In this document: positions 18,522 to 27,149 of the stretch, in pieces
How the letters are laid out: every line of letters begins with the position of its first letter
Numbering within the stretch: position 1 is the stretch's first letter
Assembly: GCA_964605145.1 (NCBI GenBank)
Contig: CAZSBG010000014.1
Coordinates: 15,719-79,718 of the forward strand
DNA length: 64,000 nucleotides
Direction: 5' to 3'
DNA from: CAZSBG01 sp964605145
Lineage (GTDB): Bacteria > Zhuqueibacterota > Zhuqueibacteria > Thermofontimicrobiales > Thermofontimicrobiaceae
Program-made: the position numbers and the translations under genes
Notes under the pieces: generated by a model
Database searches by the model: none
What the model saw: only the letters and a program-made list of their open reading frames with translations
Told to the model about the DNA's origin: nothing

Positions 18522-18596
18522 TTATTAGTATTAAAAAATCAGCCGAAGCTTTTCTGCATCAAAGTGTGTCCATTTTATGCATATCTTCATCAGTCG

Positions 18597-20348
18597 TCAT
18601 ACGGATTGCTCGTTAACTTCCACGAGCCAGTGCCTAAGTACCCGGAACAATTCCTCAGGCTGAATTGGTTTCGAAATATAGTCATTCATACCGGCAGCGA
18701 GACATTTCTCTTTGTCTCCTTTCATGGCATGAGCGGTCATGGCGACGACCGGCACATTCGTTTGCTGAAGCTCCTGCCGAATATATCGCGTGGCAGACAG
18801 GCCATCCATATTCGGCATTTGAACATCCATCAATATTAAATCAAATTTCTGTTGCCTGACCTTCTCAACCGCTTCTTTTCCGTCATTTGCTATATCAACA
18901 GGAATCCCGATTTTTTTCAAAAGCGCCAGTGCAACCTTCTGGTTGATAATGTTATCTTCCACCAATAACACCTGTACAGAATCCTTGAAAACCAAAATTG
19001 AAGATAGGTCTTGCTGGATTCTGTCATCTTGTTTTGACGAGCGAATTTCAGCACTTTTCTTTTTATTCCCATCGATTGCAAAAATCAATGTTTCAAATAA
19101 CTGACTTTGTTTCACCGGTTTTGTCAGCATCCAAATCTTTTTCAGCTTTTCAAGTTTTAACACTTCTTTATTTATACCGACAGAGGTTAACACTAATATC
19201 GGGATATTTTTGAATGCCCGCGTATTTCTGACTTTTAAAACAAATGATTTACCATCCATTTCCGGCATTTGATAGTCGGTAATAATAACATCGTACTTAT
19301 TCCCTCGATTAAGTTTATTCAAAGCGACTGTTCCGCTCTCAGCCAAATGTGGTATGCATTTGAACGATTTGAGCATTTCAGATAAGATGACCCTGTTTGT
19401 TTCATTGTCATCAATAACGAGCACCCTCAAATTTTCTGGCCATTCACTACCGATGTGTGCAGCCCTTTTCAGGCCTTTGCCTTTGTCCAGTCTAATTTTA
19501 AAGTGAAATGTACTTCCCTGGCCGACGTCACTTTCCAGCCAAATTTTTCCATTCATCATTTCAACCAATTGTCTGGATATAGTTAAACCCAATCCTGTGC
19601 CGCCAAATCTACGCGTGGTGGAATTATCGGCCTGGGTGAAACTTTTAAATATTTTGTCTTGCTGTTCCGATGGAATTCCGATGCCTGTATCGTCCACCGA
19701 TATATGCAGCACAACATCATGCTCTGATTTTTCTGCTAAACGCACCTTAACGGTAATGCTTCCATCCTCGGTAAATTTCACAGCATTCCCGACCAAATTC
19801 ACCAATATCTGTCGAATACGCCCGGGGTCACCGATCGCGGATACGGGAACATCCTGGTCAATCGATAGAAGGAGTTCGATTCCTTTTTCTTCAATCTTGT
19901 GAATAACAATATCTGACACATTTTCAATGATGTCACGAATATTGAATTCGATATTTTCCAGGTTTAGCTGCCCGGCTTCAATTTTTGAGAAATCCAGTAT
20001 ATCATTGAGCAGCGCCAGGAGTTGTTCGGCGCTGCTTTTCAACATGTCCAGATATTGTCTCTGGTTTTTATTCAGCGAGGTATCGAACAGCAGCTCGCTC
20101 ATGCCAATAATGCCATTCATGGGGGTTCTTATTTCGTGGCTCATATTAGCCAAAAACTCTGACTTCGCTTTATTTGCTGCTTCGGCACGGGCTTTTGAAC
20201 GTTCCAATTCAACCATTGAATTTTCATATTCATTCGCCGCTTCTTTGAGCATATAGCCAAGAACTTCAGATTTTCTCTCGGACACCTGGAGCTGATATTG
20301 CAACCGCTTTACAACTTCTTCCATCTTATTATTCCATGAACTATTCAC
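18597..20348 (-). CDS. Soluble hybrid histidine kinase paired with a FIST protein, two receiver domains
   Basis: 583 residues. It has almost no sensor of its own: an N-terminal coiled coil (about 1-60) runs straight into HisKA (His71 in SHEIRTPMNG), HATPase_c (GGTGLGL), REC1 (ITDYQMPEMDG) and REC2 (LMDVQMPNMDG). No membrane segment is seen. The GTG at 20348 overlaps the end of the FIST gene by 8 bp, so translation is likely coupled; an ATG at 20324 with GGA 8 bases upstream is an alternative start. The close pairing suggests the FIST protein supplies the sensory input. Histidine kinases are frequent partners of FIST domains, but the direct interaction here is inferred. Confidence 0.9.
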   Translation of the reverse strand: MNSSWNNKMEEVVKRLQYQLQVSERKSEVLGYMLKEAANEYENSMVELERSKARAEAANKAKSEFLANMSHEIRTPMNGIIGMSELLFDTSLNKNQRQYLDMLKSSAEQLLALLNDILDFSKIEAGQLNLENIEFNIRDIIENVSDIVIHKIEEKGIELLLSIDQDVPVSAIGDPGRIRQILVNLVGNAVKFTEDGSITVKVRLAEKSEHDVVLHISVDDTGIGIPSEQQDKIFKSFTQADNSTTRRFGGTGLGLTISRQLVEMMNGKIWLESDVGQGSTFHFKIRLDKGKGLKRAAHIGSEWPENLRVLVIDDNETNRVILSEMLKSFKCIPHLAESGTVALNKLNRGNKYDVIITDYQMPEMDGKSFVLKVRNTRAFKNIPILVLTSVGINKEVLKLEKLKKIWMLTKPVKQSQLFETLIFAIDGNKKKSAEIRSSKQDDRIQQDLSSILVFKDSVQVLLVEDNIINQKVALALLKKIGIPVDIANDGKEAVEKVRQQKFDLILMDVQMPNMDGLSATRYIRQELQQTNVPVVAMTAHAMKGDKEKCLAAGMNDYISKPIQPEELFRVLRHWLVEVNEQSV

Positions 20349-21516
20349 TCATTATTGTCAATGTCGCCGTTTCATTGTGAAGATGGGATTCCATATCCTT
20401 TCCAGCCGGCGCATACTCACCATACGTATAGAATCCAATGATCGGGATATCTTCACCAACAATATTTTTAATTGCTGTAATTTCATCGTTGGTTTTGGAA
20501 CCAAGCACAATTTTACGCGCCATGCATGAGTAGAAAAACACAGCGCAGGGTTTTACAACCATCCCGCCATTTTTAAGTCGATCTAACGCCTGGGATGTTG
20601 CTTTTTTTACCGCATCCAGAATATCGCCTTCACTGCCCATGGTCATTTTGACAGAAGCGCCCTGTGGAATATCGCCGGCAAATGTTATGGTACCCTTTTC
20701 TCTATCGACCCCCATTGTTGCCCGACATAAAAAATAGCCGTCTTGCTGAACATCTCCGCTTGGCCCCAAAAGTCCCAGCGGATATTCAACGCCCACCGCG
20801 GGTAATAACGATGCGTGCGGCCCGAGGAATTTTTCGTAAACCTCGAGTGCAGATTTTCCGTCCAGTTCAGCAACAACGTTTTTCTCTGCTTTGGTCACCT
20901 GCTTGGCCACACCGATGGTTGTCCATCCACTTTGCACGCCTGTGCCGTATCTGAAATCCCCCTCAAAGGCCACCCCGATAAGCGCATCCGTGGCCACCTG
21001 TCCATTGAAATATTGATAGGTTTTTTGAAACAGACTGCCATCCCCGGCTGTTCCGCCGGCAATTTTTACAGTTTTTCCCAAAACAGATTGAATACCTTTT
21101 ATAATCTCCGAGCCGTTGCCGGTAAGACCATCCGAAAAAATCTGAATATACTCTGTTTTGAATTCTTTGAACTGTTCAGCCAACCTGGCTCCGGCTTCAA
21201 ATGAATTTTTGCTAATTTCACTGATCATGGCCGGATAGAAACTGACCTGATCCGAGGCCATCCCAAGTAAAACAACCGATTCAACAGTTAAGCCATTGTT
21301 TGATATTTCTCCATCTGTGGTGCACCCAACCATCATTGTTTCGGGCAAAACAGATGTCACTCCTTTTAACAATTCTTTTTGATCGTAATGAATCGAAGCG
21401 AAAACCCAGACAATAGTCGGTTCCATATCCAGTTTATTTTTAACTTGCAGGGCTGCATCCCGGCCTGCTTCATAAGCATTTGAATTTACGCTGAACGAGC
21501 TATAGGTCTTAATCAT
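20341..21516 (-). CDS. FIST-domain sensory protein
   Basis: 391 residues that match the FIST family across the whole length: FIST_N from about 30 to 225 (GCTTDGEIS, FSDGLTGNG and AGGTAGDG motifs) and FIST_C from about 225 to 375 (ALEVYEKFLG, FFYSCMARK and GFYTYGEYAP motifs). FIST domains are predicted small-ligand sensors linked to signal transduction, possibly for amino acids. There is no signal peptide, so it should act in the cytoplasm. AGGAGA lies just upstream of the ATG, and the gene is 16 bp after the first kinase and overlaps the next one, so it is embedded in the array. It has no kinase or output domain of its own. Confidence 0.9.
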   Translation of the reverse strand: MIKTYSSFSVNSNAYEAGRDAALQVKNKLDMEPTIVWVFASIHYDQKELLKGVTSVLPETMMVGCTTDGEISNNGLTVESVVLLGMASDQVSFYPAMISEISKNSFEAGARLAEQFKEFKTEYIQIFSDGLTGNGSEIIKGIQSVLGKTVKIAGGTAGDGSLFQKTYQYFNGQVATDALIGVAFEGDFRYGTGVQSGWTTIGVAKQVTKAEKNVVAELDGKSALEVYEKFLGPHASLLPAVGVEYPLGLLGPSGDVQQDGYFLCRATMGVDREKGTITFAGDIPQGASVKMTMGSEGDILDAVKKATSQALDRLKNGGMVVKPCAVFFYSCMARKIVLGSKTNDEITAIKNIVGEDIPIIGFYTYGEYAPAGKDMESHLHNETATLTIMSE

Positions 21517-21532
21517 TTTAAATCTCCTGTAT

Positions 21533-24500
21533 TTAGCCGTTTACATTGTTTGCGACCAACACTTTACTTTTTTTCATCCAATTGTAGATGACTTTGTATA
21601 AATCAAACGGAATAATTGGCTTTGAAATATAATCATTCATTCCGGCTTCGAGGCACTTCTCCCGATCGCCTTTCATGGCATGGGCGGTCATTGCGATAAT
21701 GGGTATTCGAGTCAAATTCAACTCCTGTCTAATTATTCGAGTCGCGGTCAATCCATCCATGTTTGGCATTTTCACATCCATCAGCACAAGTGCGTATTCC
21801 TTTCTCTGTATGGCCGCAACTGCTTTCTGGCCGTCCTCCACAATATCTATCGTCAAACCCGTCATTTCCAGTATGGATGTCGCCACCGCCTGGTTGACCA
21901 AATTATCCTCTACCAGCAATATTTCCTTTTGCATATTTAACGCTTCAATTTGATCAAGTATATTTCGGACCTTGTCATCGCTTTGCTCACTTTCAACCTG
22001 TTTTGATTCTTGAAAATACACTTTATTCAGTGCCATGATAATTGCATTAAATAATTGACTTTGCCTGATAGGCTTTGAAATTGAAAATACATTTCCCGAT
22101 TCTGCCAACCCATTGATTTCTTCATTTTGGTCGATGGAAGTGAGGATAATTATTGGAAGATGCGCATGTTTTTCAGAATTAATAACGTGATGAACCAATT
22201 TTTTTCCATCCATTTCAGGCATATGATAATCTGTGATTAATAATTGATAATCATTGCTGCTTTTCAAAATTTCCAAAAATTGCTGTCCATCTTCAGTAAT
22301 TTTGAATTGACATCCGAATGATTTCAACATCTCGCTCAATATCAATCTGTTTGTGGCATTATCATCCACTGCCAGAATTTTGATATCCCTAAATCCATTG
22401 TTAAGGACCATTTTTTCAGTCGAAGATTTTGCCTGCTTTTTGAATCTGGCAGTGAAGTAAAATTCGCTTCCTTTTCCAGGCTCACTTTTCACGCCAATCT
22501 CCCCGGCCATCATCTTTACCAGTTGCGAAGAGATTGCCAAACCCAACCCGGTGCCACCATATTTTGCTGACCGGGTATTTTCAACCTGTGTGAAGCAATC
22601 AAAGATAAAACTCTGTTTTTCAGGATCAATTCCAACCCCGGTGTCTTTTACATTAAACCGGATGATCGCATCATGTTCTGTTTCTTTTTCAACAGAAACA
22701 TTTACAATAATTTCCCCGCTATCAGTAAATTTAATTCCATTGCCGATTAGATTGAGCAATACTTGTTTCAATCTGCCGGCATCACCCACCAGTTCTGTGG
22801 GCACATCGTTCTGGACGAGAATACCAAATTCCAGTTTTTTTTCATTGAGACGATGAATAACTGAATCGCTCACGCTTTCAACCTCTTCACGCAGATTGAA
22901 ACTTGAAGTTTCCAGCGCTAATTGACCTGCTTCAATTTTTGAGAAATCCAAAATATCATTTAGCACAACCAGCAGCTGAGCAGAAGAATTTTTTACCATG
23001 GTTAAATATTGCAATTGCTGGGGGGAGAGCTTGGTTTCAAGTAAAATATCAGTCAACCCTATAATACCATTCATGGGCGTTCGTATTTCATGGCTCATAT
23101 TTGCCAGAAATAAGGACTTGCTTTTATTTGCTGCTTCAGCGAGTTCTTTGGCGATCTCCAGTTCTTCCTTTACTTTTTTTCTGTCATTGGCTTCAATAGT
23201 CAGGGAGACAAAGTCTGCCATTGAACTTCCAAAATTAATTTCCTCCTGGGACCAGAATCGTTGTTCACCGCAGTGTTCCTGACAGATGACACCAATCCCC
23301 AGCCCGCTAATACGGATTTGCGTATCCAATATGGAAGTAATTCCCAGAGGCTTCAAATAGCTGTCAGTAAACTCAGCAGTCCTTGGATCTGTCCTGGCAT
23401 TTACCGCTGCAATTGTCCGTTCGCTTTGCAGCGCCTGAAAATAACCTGGAAAATCGTCTGCGCTCAGTTCCGTACCCTTTGAATGCTTTTCCTTATCCAG
23501 CACAAATAAATCCAGGCATTCAATTTTTGTTCTCTCCTTGTTGTACAACCAAACACTCGCGCGTTTCACGGAATTTGTCTTTGCGGTTACTTCTGTAATT
23601 CGTTGGAACATCTTATCCAAATTACCTTCAGCAAGTGACTTGCTCGTAGAAAGCTCCAACAATACATCATTATATTTTTTCAATCTTGTTTCGGATTCCT
23701 GCAATTTTTCAGTGCGCTCACGCACCTGTTTTTTCAGTTCTGTGGAATAGCGGTATTCAGCATTTATTTTGATAATGATAAAAATCAAAACGGTACCGAA
23801 AAAAATCAACGCAAGATTGAACCAAACTGATTTCCAAAATGGCTTATTGATCATAATTTTTTCTGAAGAAACAATTTTGCTCCAATCACCAACGGCATTT
23901 CGTGCCTGCAAATGGAATTGGTACGTACCCGGTGAGAGGTTGGTATAACGTATTTCCATATTGTACGATTGTCTCACCTCAGACCAATCAATATCAAATC
24001 CTTCCAACTTTGTTCGAAATCGTGTGCGCTTTTCATCAATGAAAGAAATTCCGCGAAACCGAAAAACAAGATTATTTTCATTATAGTGCAGGTTCGATGC
24101 ATTTTCAGGATTATACAAAGAACCATTTACTTCCATGTTAAAAAGTTCAACATAAGGCGCCGGGATCTTTTGATTTTCTTTATCAAATTCCTCCTGATAA
24201 CAGGAGACTCCCAAATCCGCGCCAATCCACACCCGGCCGTAGCTATCCAGCAGGCCGGCAGCCCTGTTTGTTTCCTGGCCGGCAAAACCATTGTTCACGG
24301 TATAAAATTTTGTTTTTTTCCCATCCCATCGGATTGCGCCATTATCTGTTCCAAACCAAAGTCGATTTTTTTTATCCTGTAGTATAAGATAAACAGGCCG
24401 GTTGATCCTAAAATCTATTTGCTGAAATTCTGCAATTTCATTCCCGGTTAGCGTTCCCAATCCTCCAATGGTCCCGATCCAGACCCTGCCCTGATGATCT

Positions 24501-26077
24501 TCGAAAATCGCGTATACGTTATTAAACCTGTTATCAGTTCGGTGACGAATCATTTCCCATTCACCATTTTGCAAACGGTAAACACCGTGCTTCGAGGTTG
24601 CTAAATAGATCGTTCCATTTGAACCCAGTTCCAACTTTCTGAAATGCGTGACCGGTAATTTTCCAATATTGACAGGCTCGAAGTCAGATGTTTTTTTTAC
24701 AAATATTCCTTTATTAGCCGCAACCCAAATATTTTCATCGGCATCGACCAAAACCGAAGTCACATGTTTCCCCACATTTTTGTTTGAATGATACCAATGA
24801 ATCCGGTTATTTTTATCAATACGCACCAATCCCAATCTCGAAATTGCCAGCCAAACATTTCCAGAACTATCTTTGTCCATATCCAGCACTCTGATTTGGG
24901 ATTTGCTAATTTCCCCGGAAAAATCAAATGGCAAAGTTTTCATTAGTTCATTTTCATAAAACGTCACCCCGGTCGAATGTCCAAACACATAGGAATTTGG
25001 TTTCCTTTCAATTATCGCGCTAACTTCATTCTCAAATAATCCATGCGCTTTACTGTAATTCGCAAATTTGAAACTCGGTATTTTGCTCACTCCCCGCAAA
25101 CTGGCGATCCATAGATTCTTCTCCCGATCAATAAGTAATGCCGTGGCCCCCTCGGTGACTAATCCAGATTCCCTGTTGAGATATTCTATCTTACCCGTTT
25201 TTCGGTGATAATGACATAAATCTATGGGATTCCCATAAAATACACCGCCATTGCCATCCGGAACTAATTCGAGATAATGAAAGGGCTCATCCAGTGCTAT
25301 TCTTACATTCTCCATAACAGACACATATTTATCATCAACGACATATCCTATCCAATTCTTACCTATCATCCACATTCGGTTTTTGACTGACTCACCTTCA
25401 TTTATTTTTTCGAATACCATACCCGCTACATTTGAATCCGCAGTTCTGATGCGCTTCATAAAATTATTATGAATTCCATTTTTATCTATGATTGCAATTC
25501 CCTTATCCGTGTTCACAAAAAATTTTTTCTCATGAAAGTGAATGCCATTGATCCGGTTGCTCAAAAATCCGTTTTTTTCATTTAACCATTCCCATTTTTT
25601 ATTTCTTAGCATGTAAATTCCATGATAACTGGTACCCACCAGAATTGTTAAGCCCTGCCATTTTGTTGTTACATAAAACGCGGTCAACGTTGTACCTGTT
25701 AGTTCTCCTATCGGATTTTGCAGTGTTACCCATTTTCCTTTATAAAAAAATGAAATCCTTAAGGTTGGTGCTTGTGAAAGTGCCCAGATTTTACCTGTTT
25801 CATCCAAACTTAATTTCGAGTAGGAAATTCCAGGCAGTCCCTCCTTAACTGTATAGCTTTTCCATTCAAATCCATCATAGACGGAAATACCGGACCGTGT
25901 GGTAAACCACATCCGACCGGTTGAATCTTGCAATGCGTCGTAAACAGATGAATTTGCCAGTCCATCCTTTTCTGTATAGGAATGCACCAAATATCCCTGC
26001 GATAATGATGTCCTGGTTGGAAAAACTATACCAACCATTAACATAAAATAAAATACAGCTTGCTTTCTGGCTCTCAC
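21533..26077 (-). CDS. Propeller-type hybrid sensor histidine kinase with an intracellular GAF domain and two receivers
   Basis: 1514 residues. Signal peptide about 1-27, then a periplasmic Reg_prop propeller region (about 8 clear repeats such as RMWFTTRSGISVYDG), a Y_Y_Y domain (about 680-740), one membrane helix (about 749-770), a GAF domain (about 805-962), HisKA (His near 996, SHEIRTPMNG), HATPase_c, REC1 (ITDYHMPEMDG) and REC2 (LMDVKMPNMDG). It is the first gene of the kinase array. The start is GTG at 26077 with AAGGAG 8 bases upstream. The extra GAF sets it apart from the other propeller kinase at the far end of the array and would let it combine an external and an internal signal. There is no Hpt or DNA-binding domain. 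Confidence 0.92.
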   Translation of the reverse strand: MRARKQAVFYFMLMVGIVFPTRTSLSQGYLVHSYTEKDGLANSSVYDALQDSTGRMWFTTRSGISVYDGFEWKSYTVKEGLPGISYSKLSLDETGKIWALSQAPTLRISFFYKGKWVTLQNPIGELTGTTLTAFYVTTKWQGLTILVGTSYHGIYMLRNKKWEWLNEKNGFLSNRINGIHFHEKKFFVNTDKGIAIIDKNGIHNNFMKRIRTADSNVAGMVFEKINEGESVKNRMWMIGKNWIGYVVDDKYVSVMENVRIALDEPFHYLELVPDGNGGVFYGNPIDLCHYHRKTGKIEYLNRESGLVTEGATALLIDREKNLWIASLRGVSKIPSFKFANYSKAHGLFENEVSAIIERKPNSYVFGHSTGVTFYENELMKTLPFDFSGEISKSQIRVLDMDKDSSGNVWLAISRLGLVRIDKNNRIHWYHSNKNVGKHVTSVLVDADENIWVAANKGIFVKKTSDFEPVNIGKLPVTHFRKLELGSNGTIYLATSKHGVYRLQNGEWEMIRHRTDNRFNNVYAIFEDHQGRVWIGTIGGLGTLTGNEIAEFQQIDFRINRPVYLILQDKKNRLWFGTDNGAIRWDGKKTKFYTVNNGFAGQETNRAAGLLDSYGRVWIGADLGVSCYQEEFDKENQKIPAPYVELFNMEVNGSLYNPENASNLHYNENNLVFRFRGISFIDEKRTRFRTKLEGFDIDWSEVRQSYNMEIRYTNLSPGTYQFHLQARNAVGDWSKIVSSEKIMINKPFWKSVWFNLALIFFGTVLIFIIIKINAEYRYSTELKKQVRERTEKLQESETRLKKYNDVLLELSTSKSLAEGNLDKMFQRITEVTAKTNSVKRASVWLYNKERTKIECLDLFVLDKEKHSKGTELSADDFPGYFQALQSERTIAAVNARTDPRTAEFTDSYLKPLGITSILDTQIRISGLGIGVICQEHCGEQRFWSQEEINFGSSMADFVSLTIEANDRKKVKEELEIAKELAEAANKSKSLFLANMSHEIRTPMNGIIGLTDILLETKLSPQQLQYLTMVKNSSAQLLVVLNDILDFSKIEAGQLALETSSFNLREEVESVSDSVIHRLNEKKLEFGILVQNDVPTELVGDAGRLKQVLLNLIGNGIKFTDSGEIIVNVSVEKETEHDAIIRFNVKDTGVGIDPEKQSFIFDCFTQVENTRSAKYGGTGLGLAISSQLVKMMAGEIGVKSEPGKGSEFYFTARFKKQAKSSTEKMVLNNGFRDIKILAVDDNATNRLILSEMLKSFGCQFKITEDGQQFLEILKSSNDYQLLITDYHMPEMDGKKLVHHVINSEKHAHLPIIILTSIDQNEEINGLAESGNVFSISKPIRQSQLFNAIIMALNKVYFQESKQVESEQSDDKVRNILDQIEALNMQKEILLVEDNLVNQAVATSILEMTGLTIDIVEDGQKAVAAIQRKEYALVLMDVKMPNMDGLTATRIIRQELNLTRIPIIAMTAHAMKGDREKCLEAGMNDYISKPIIPFDLYKVIYNWMKKSKVLVANNVNG

Positions 26078-26620
26078 TGAGCAAACTCCTTTTCTAATTG
26101 AATTGCATTTTATTGCGAAAATATTTATTTGGATAGTGAATCCAACTTCTTAACTATTGGTATAGTACTCCATTTGTTTTTATCGGTCACTTATCATCCA
26201 TACTTAAAAGAAGTTAAAAGGATAATGGTTACATTGAAAAAGCGTAATGATTTCTAATTTTTGTTACAACCAAGCTATTTCTTTAAGAAAAATTGGATGG
26301 AAGGGTAAAAAATGAATTTTAATTCAATTAAAATTATGGAACAACGGTATGAGAAAAATATTATTAAGAATTGTAAAGGTAAGAAGGTTAGTACCGTATA
26401 AAATGAAGGTATTGTGAGCTGGAATAATTCTCACATTCAATTGAAGGAATAATTAGAAGGTGAAGGTTTGCAAAACAATACGGTGTGAATTATTTAAATT
26501 CCGGAGAAAAGTAGCTATAAGCGCTTGTTCTTAATTGAACTTCATATAAACCTATTGATCCAATTCATACAGTTCGAATTGAGACTATTTTTCAATTTCA
26601 ATGAAAAATGACTAACAGAT
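26078..26620. other. Intergenic region between the ribosomal block and the kinase array
   Basis: About 540 bp without a supported gene. It should contain the promoter of the kinase array. Visible signals are the 17-bp dyad at 26129-26145 and a second dyad TGTGAG-N11-CTCACA at 26413-26435. A 29-codon plus-strand frame at 26312-26401 has a purine-rich GGAAGGG upstream but nothing else to support it. The sequence is AT-rich with no clear -35/-10 pair. Confidence 0.55.
26129..26145. promoter_or_regulatory. Candidate operator upstream of the kinase array
   Basis: TTGGAT-N5-ATCCAA is a perfect 6+6 dyad whose near end is 52 bp before the GTG start of the first kinase. The spacing and placement suit a dimeric repressor or activator. 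I cannot name the regulator. Confidence 0.3.
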
Positions 26621-26652
26621 AAAAAAAAAGCAGTCATAATTGACTGCTTTTT
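26621..26652 (-). terminator. Intrinsic terminator after rplQ
   Basis: AAAAAGCAGTCA (26625-26636) and its complement (26641-26652) form a 12-bp stem with a 4-base loop. On the minus strand it is followed by a run of nine T residues. It lies about 25 bp after the rplQ stop and closes the long ribosomal protein block before the kinase array. Confidence 0.92.
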
Positions 26653-26677
26653 CAATTTAAAAACTTGTTGTTCACAT

Positions 26678-27130
26678 TTATTCCTGTGCCTGCTCAACAT
26701 TTTCTTCCGCTGGTGTATCAGCTTCTTTGTTTTTTTCAGTTTTCTTTTTGTCTTTTTTCTGCTTGCGGACATTCTCGAAGCCCACAAGCTCCAGAAAAGC
26801 CAATTCAGCGCCGTCGCCTTTGCGACGTCCCAGTTTTATGATACGTGTATAACCACCATTTCGAGAATCATAAACCGGGCTTATCTCGTCAAACAACTCT
26901 TTGACGACTTTTTTATCGCGTACCGTCCGCAACACCTGTCTTCTGGCGCTCAACGTTCCTTTTTTAGCGTAGGTGATGAGTCGCTCAACCACCGGTCGTA
27001 CTGCCTTTGCTTTAACCGTTGTTGTTTTTATTTTCTTATGGATAAACAAGTTAGCGGCCATATTGGAGTAAAGTGCCTTGCGATGGCTGGCAGTTCGATT
27101 TAATTTGTTAAATGACTTTCTATGTCTCAT
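26678..27130 (-). CDS. rplQ: 50S ribosomal protein L17
   Basis: 150 residues. The first ~116 residues match L17 (MRHRK, LNRTASHRKAL, HKKIKTTTVKAKAVRPVVERLI). L17 sits near the exit of the nascent-chain tunnel. The last ~30 residues are a charged Lys/Glu tail (KKDKKKTEKNKE and then an acidic end), longer than in E. coli. It is the last gene of the alpha operon, 19 bp after rpoA, with a strong terminator directly behind it. Confidence 0.97.
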   Translation of the reverse strand: MRHRKSFNKLNRTASHRKALYSNMAANLFIHKKIKTTTVKAKAVRPVVERLITYAKKGTLSARRQVLRTVRDKKVVKELFDEISPVYDSRNGGYTRIIKLGRRKGDGAELAFLELVGFENVRKQKKDKKKTEKNKEADTPAEENVEQAQE

Positions 27131-27149
27131 AAAATTAATCCTCTATGAA

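Noticed and set aside
26542..26787. Minus-strand frame of 81 codons over the rplQ end
   Set aside because: It runs through the rplQ 3' end in another frame and through the terminator, with Lys-rich low-complexity translation.
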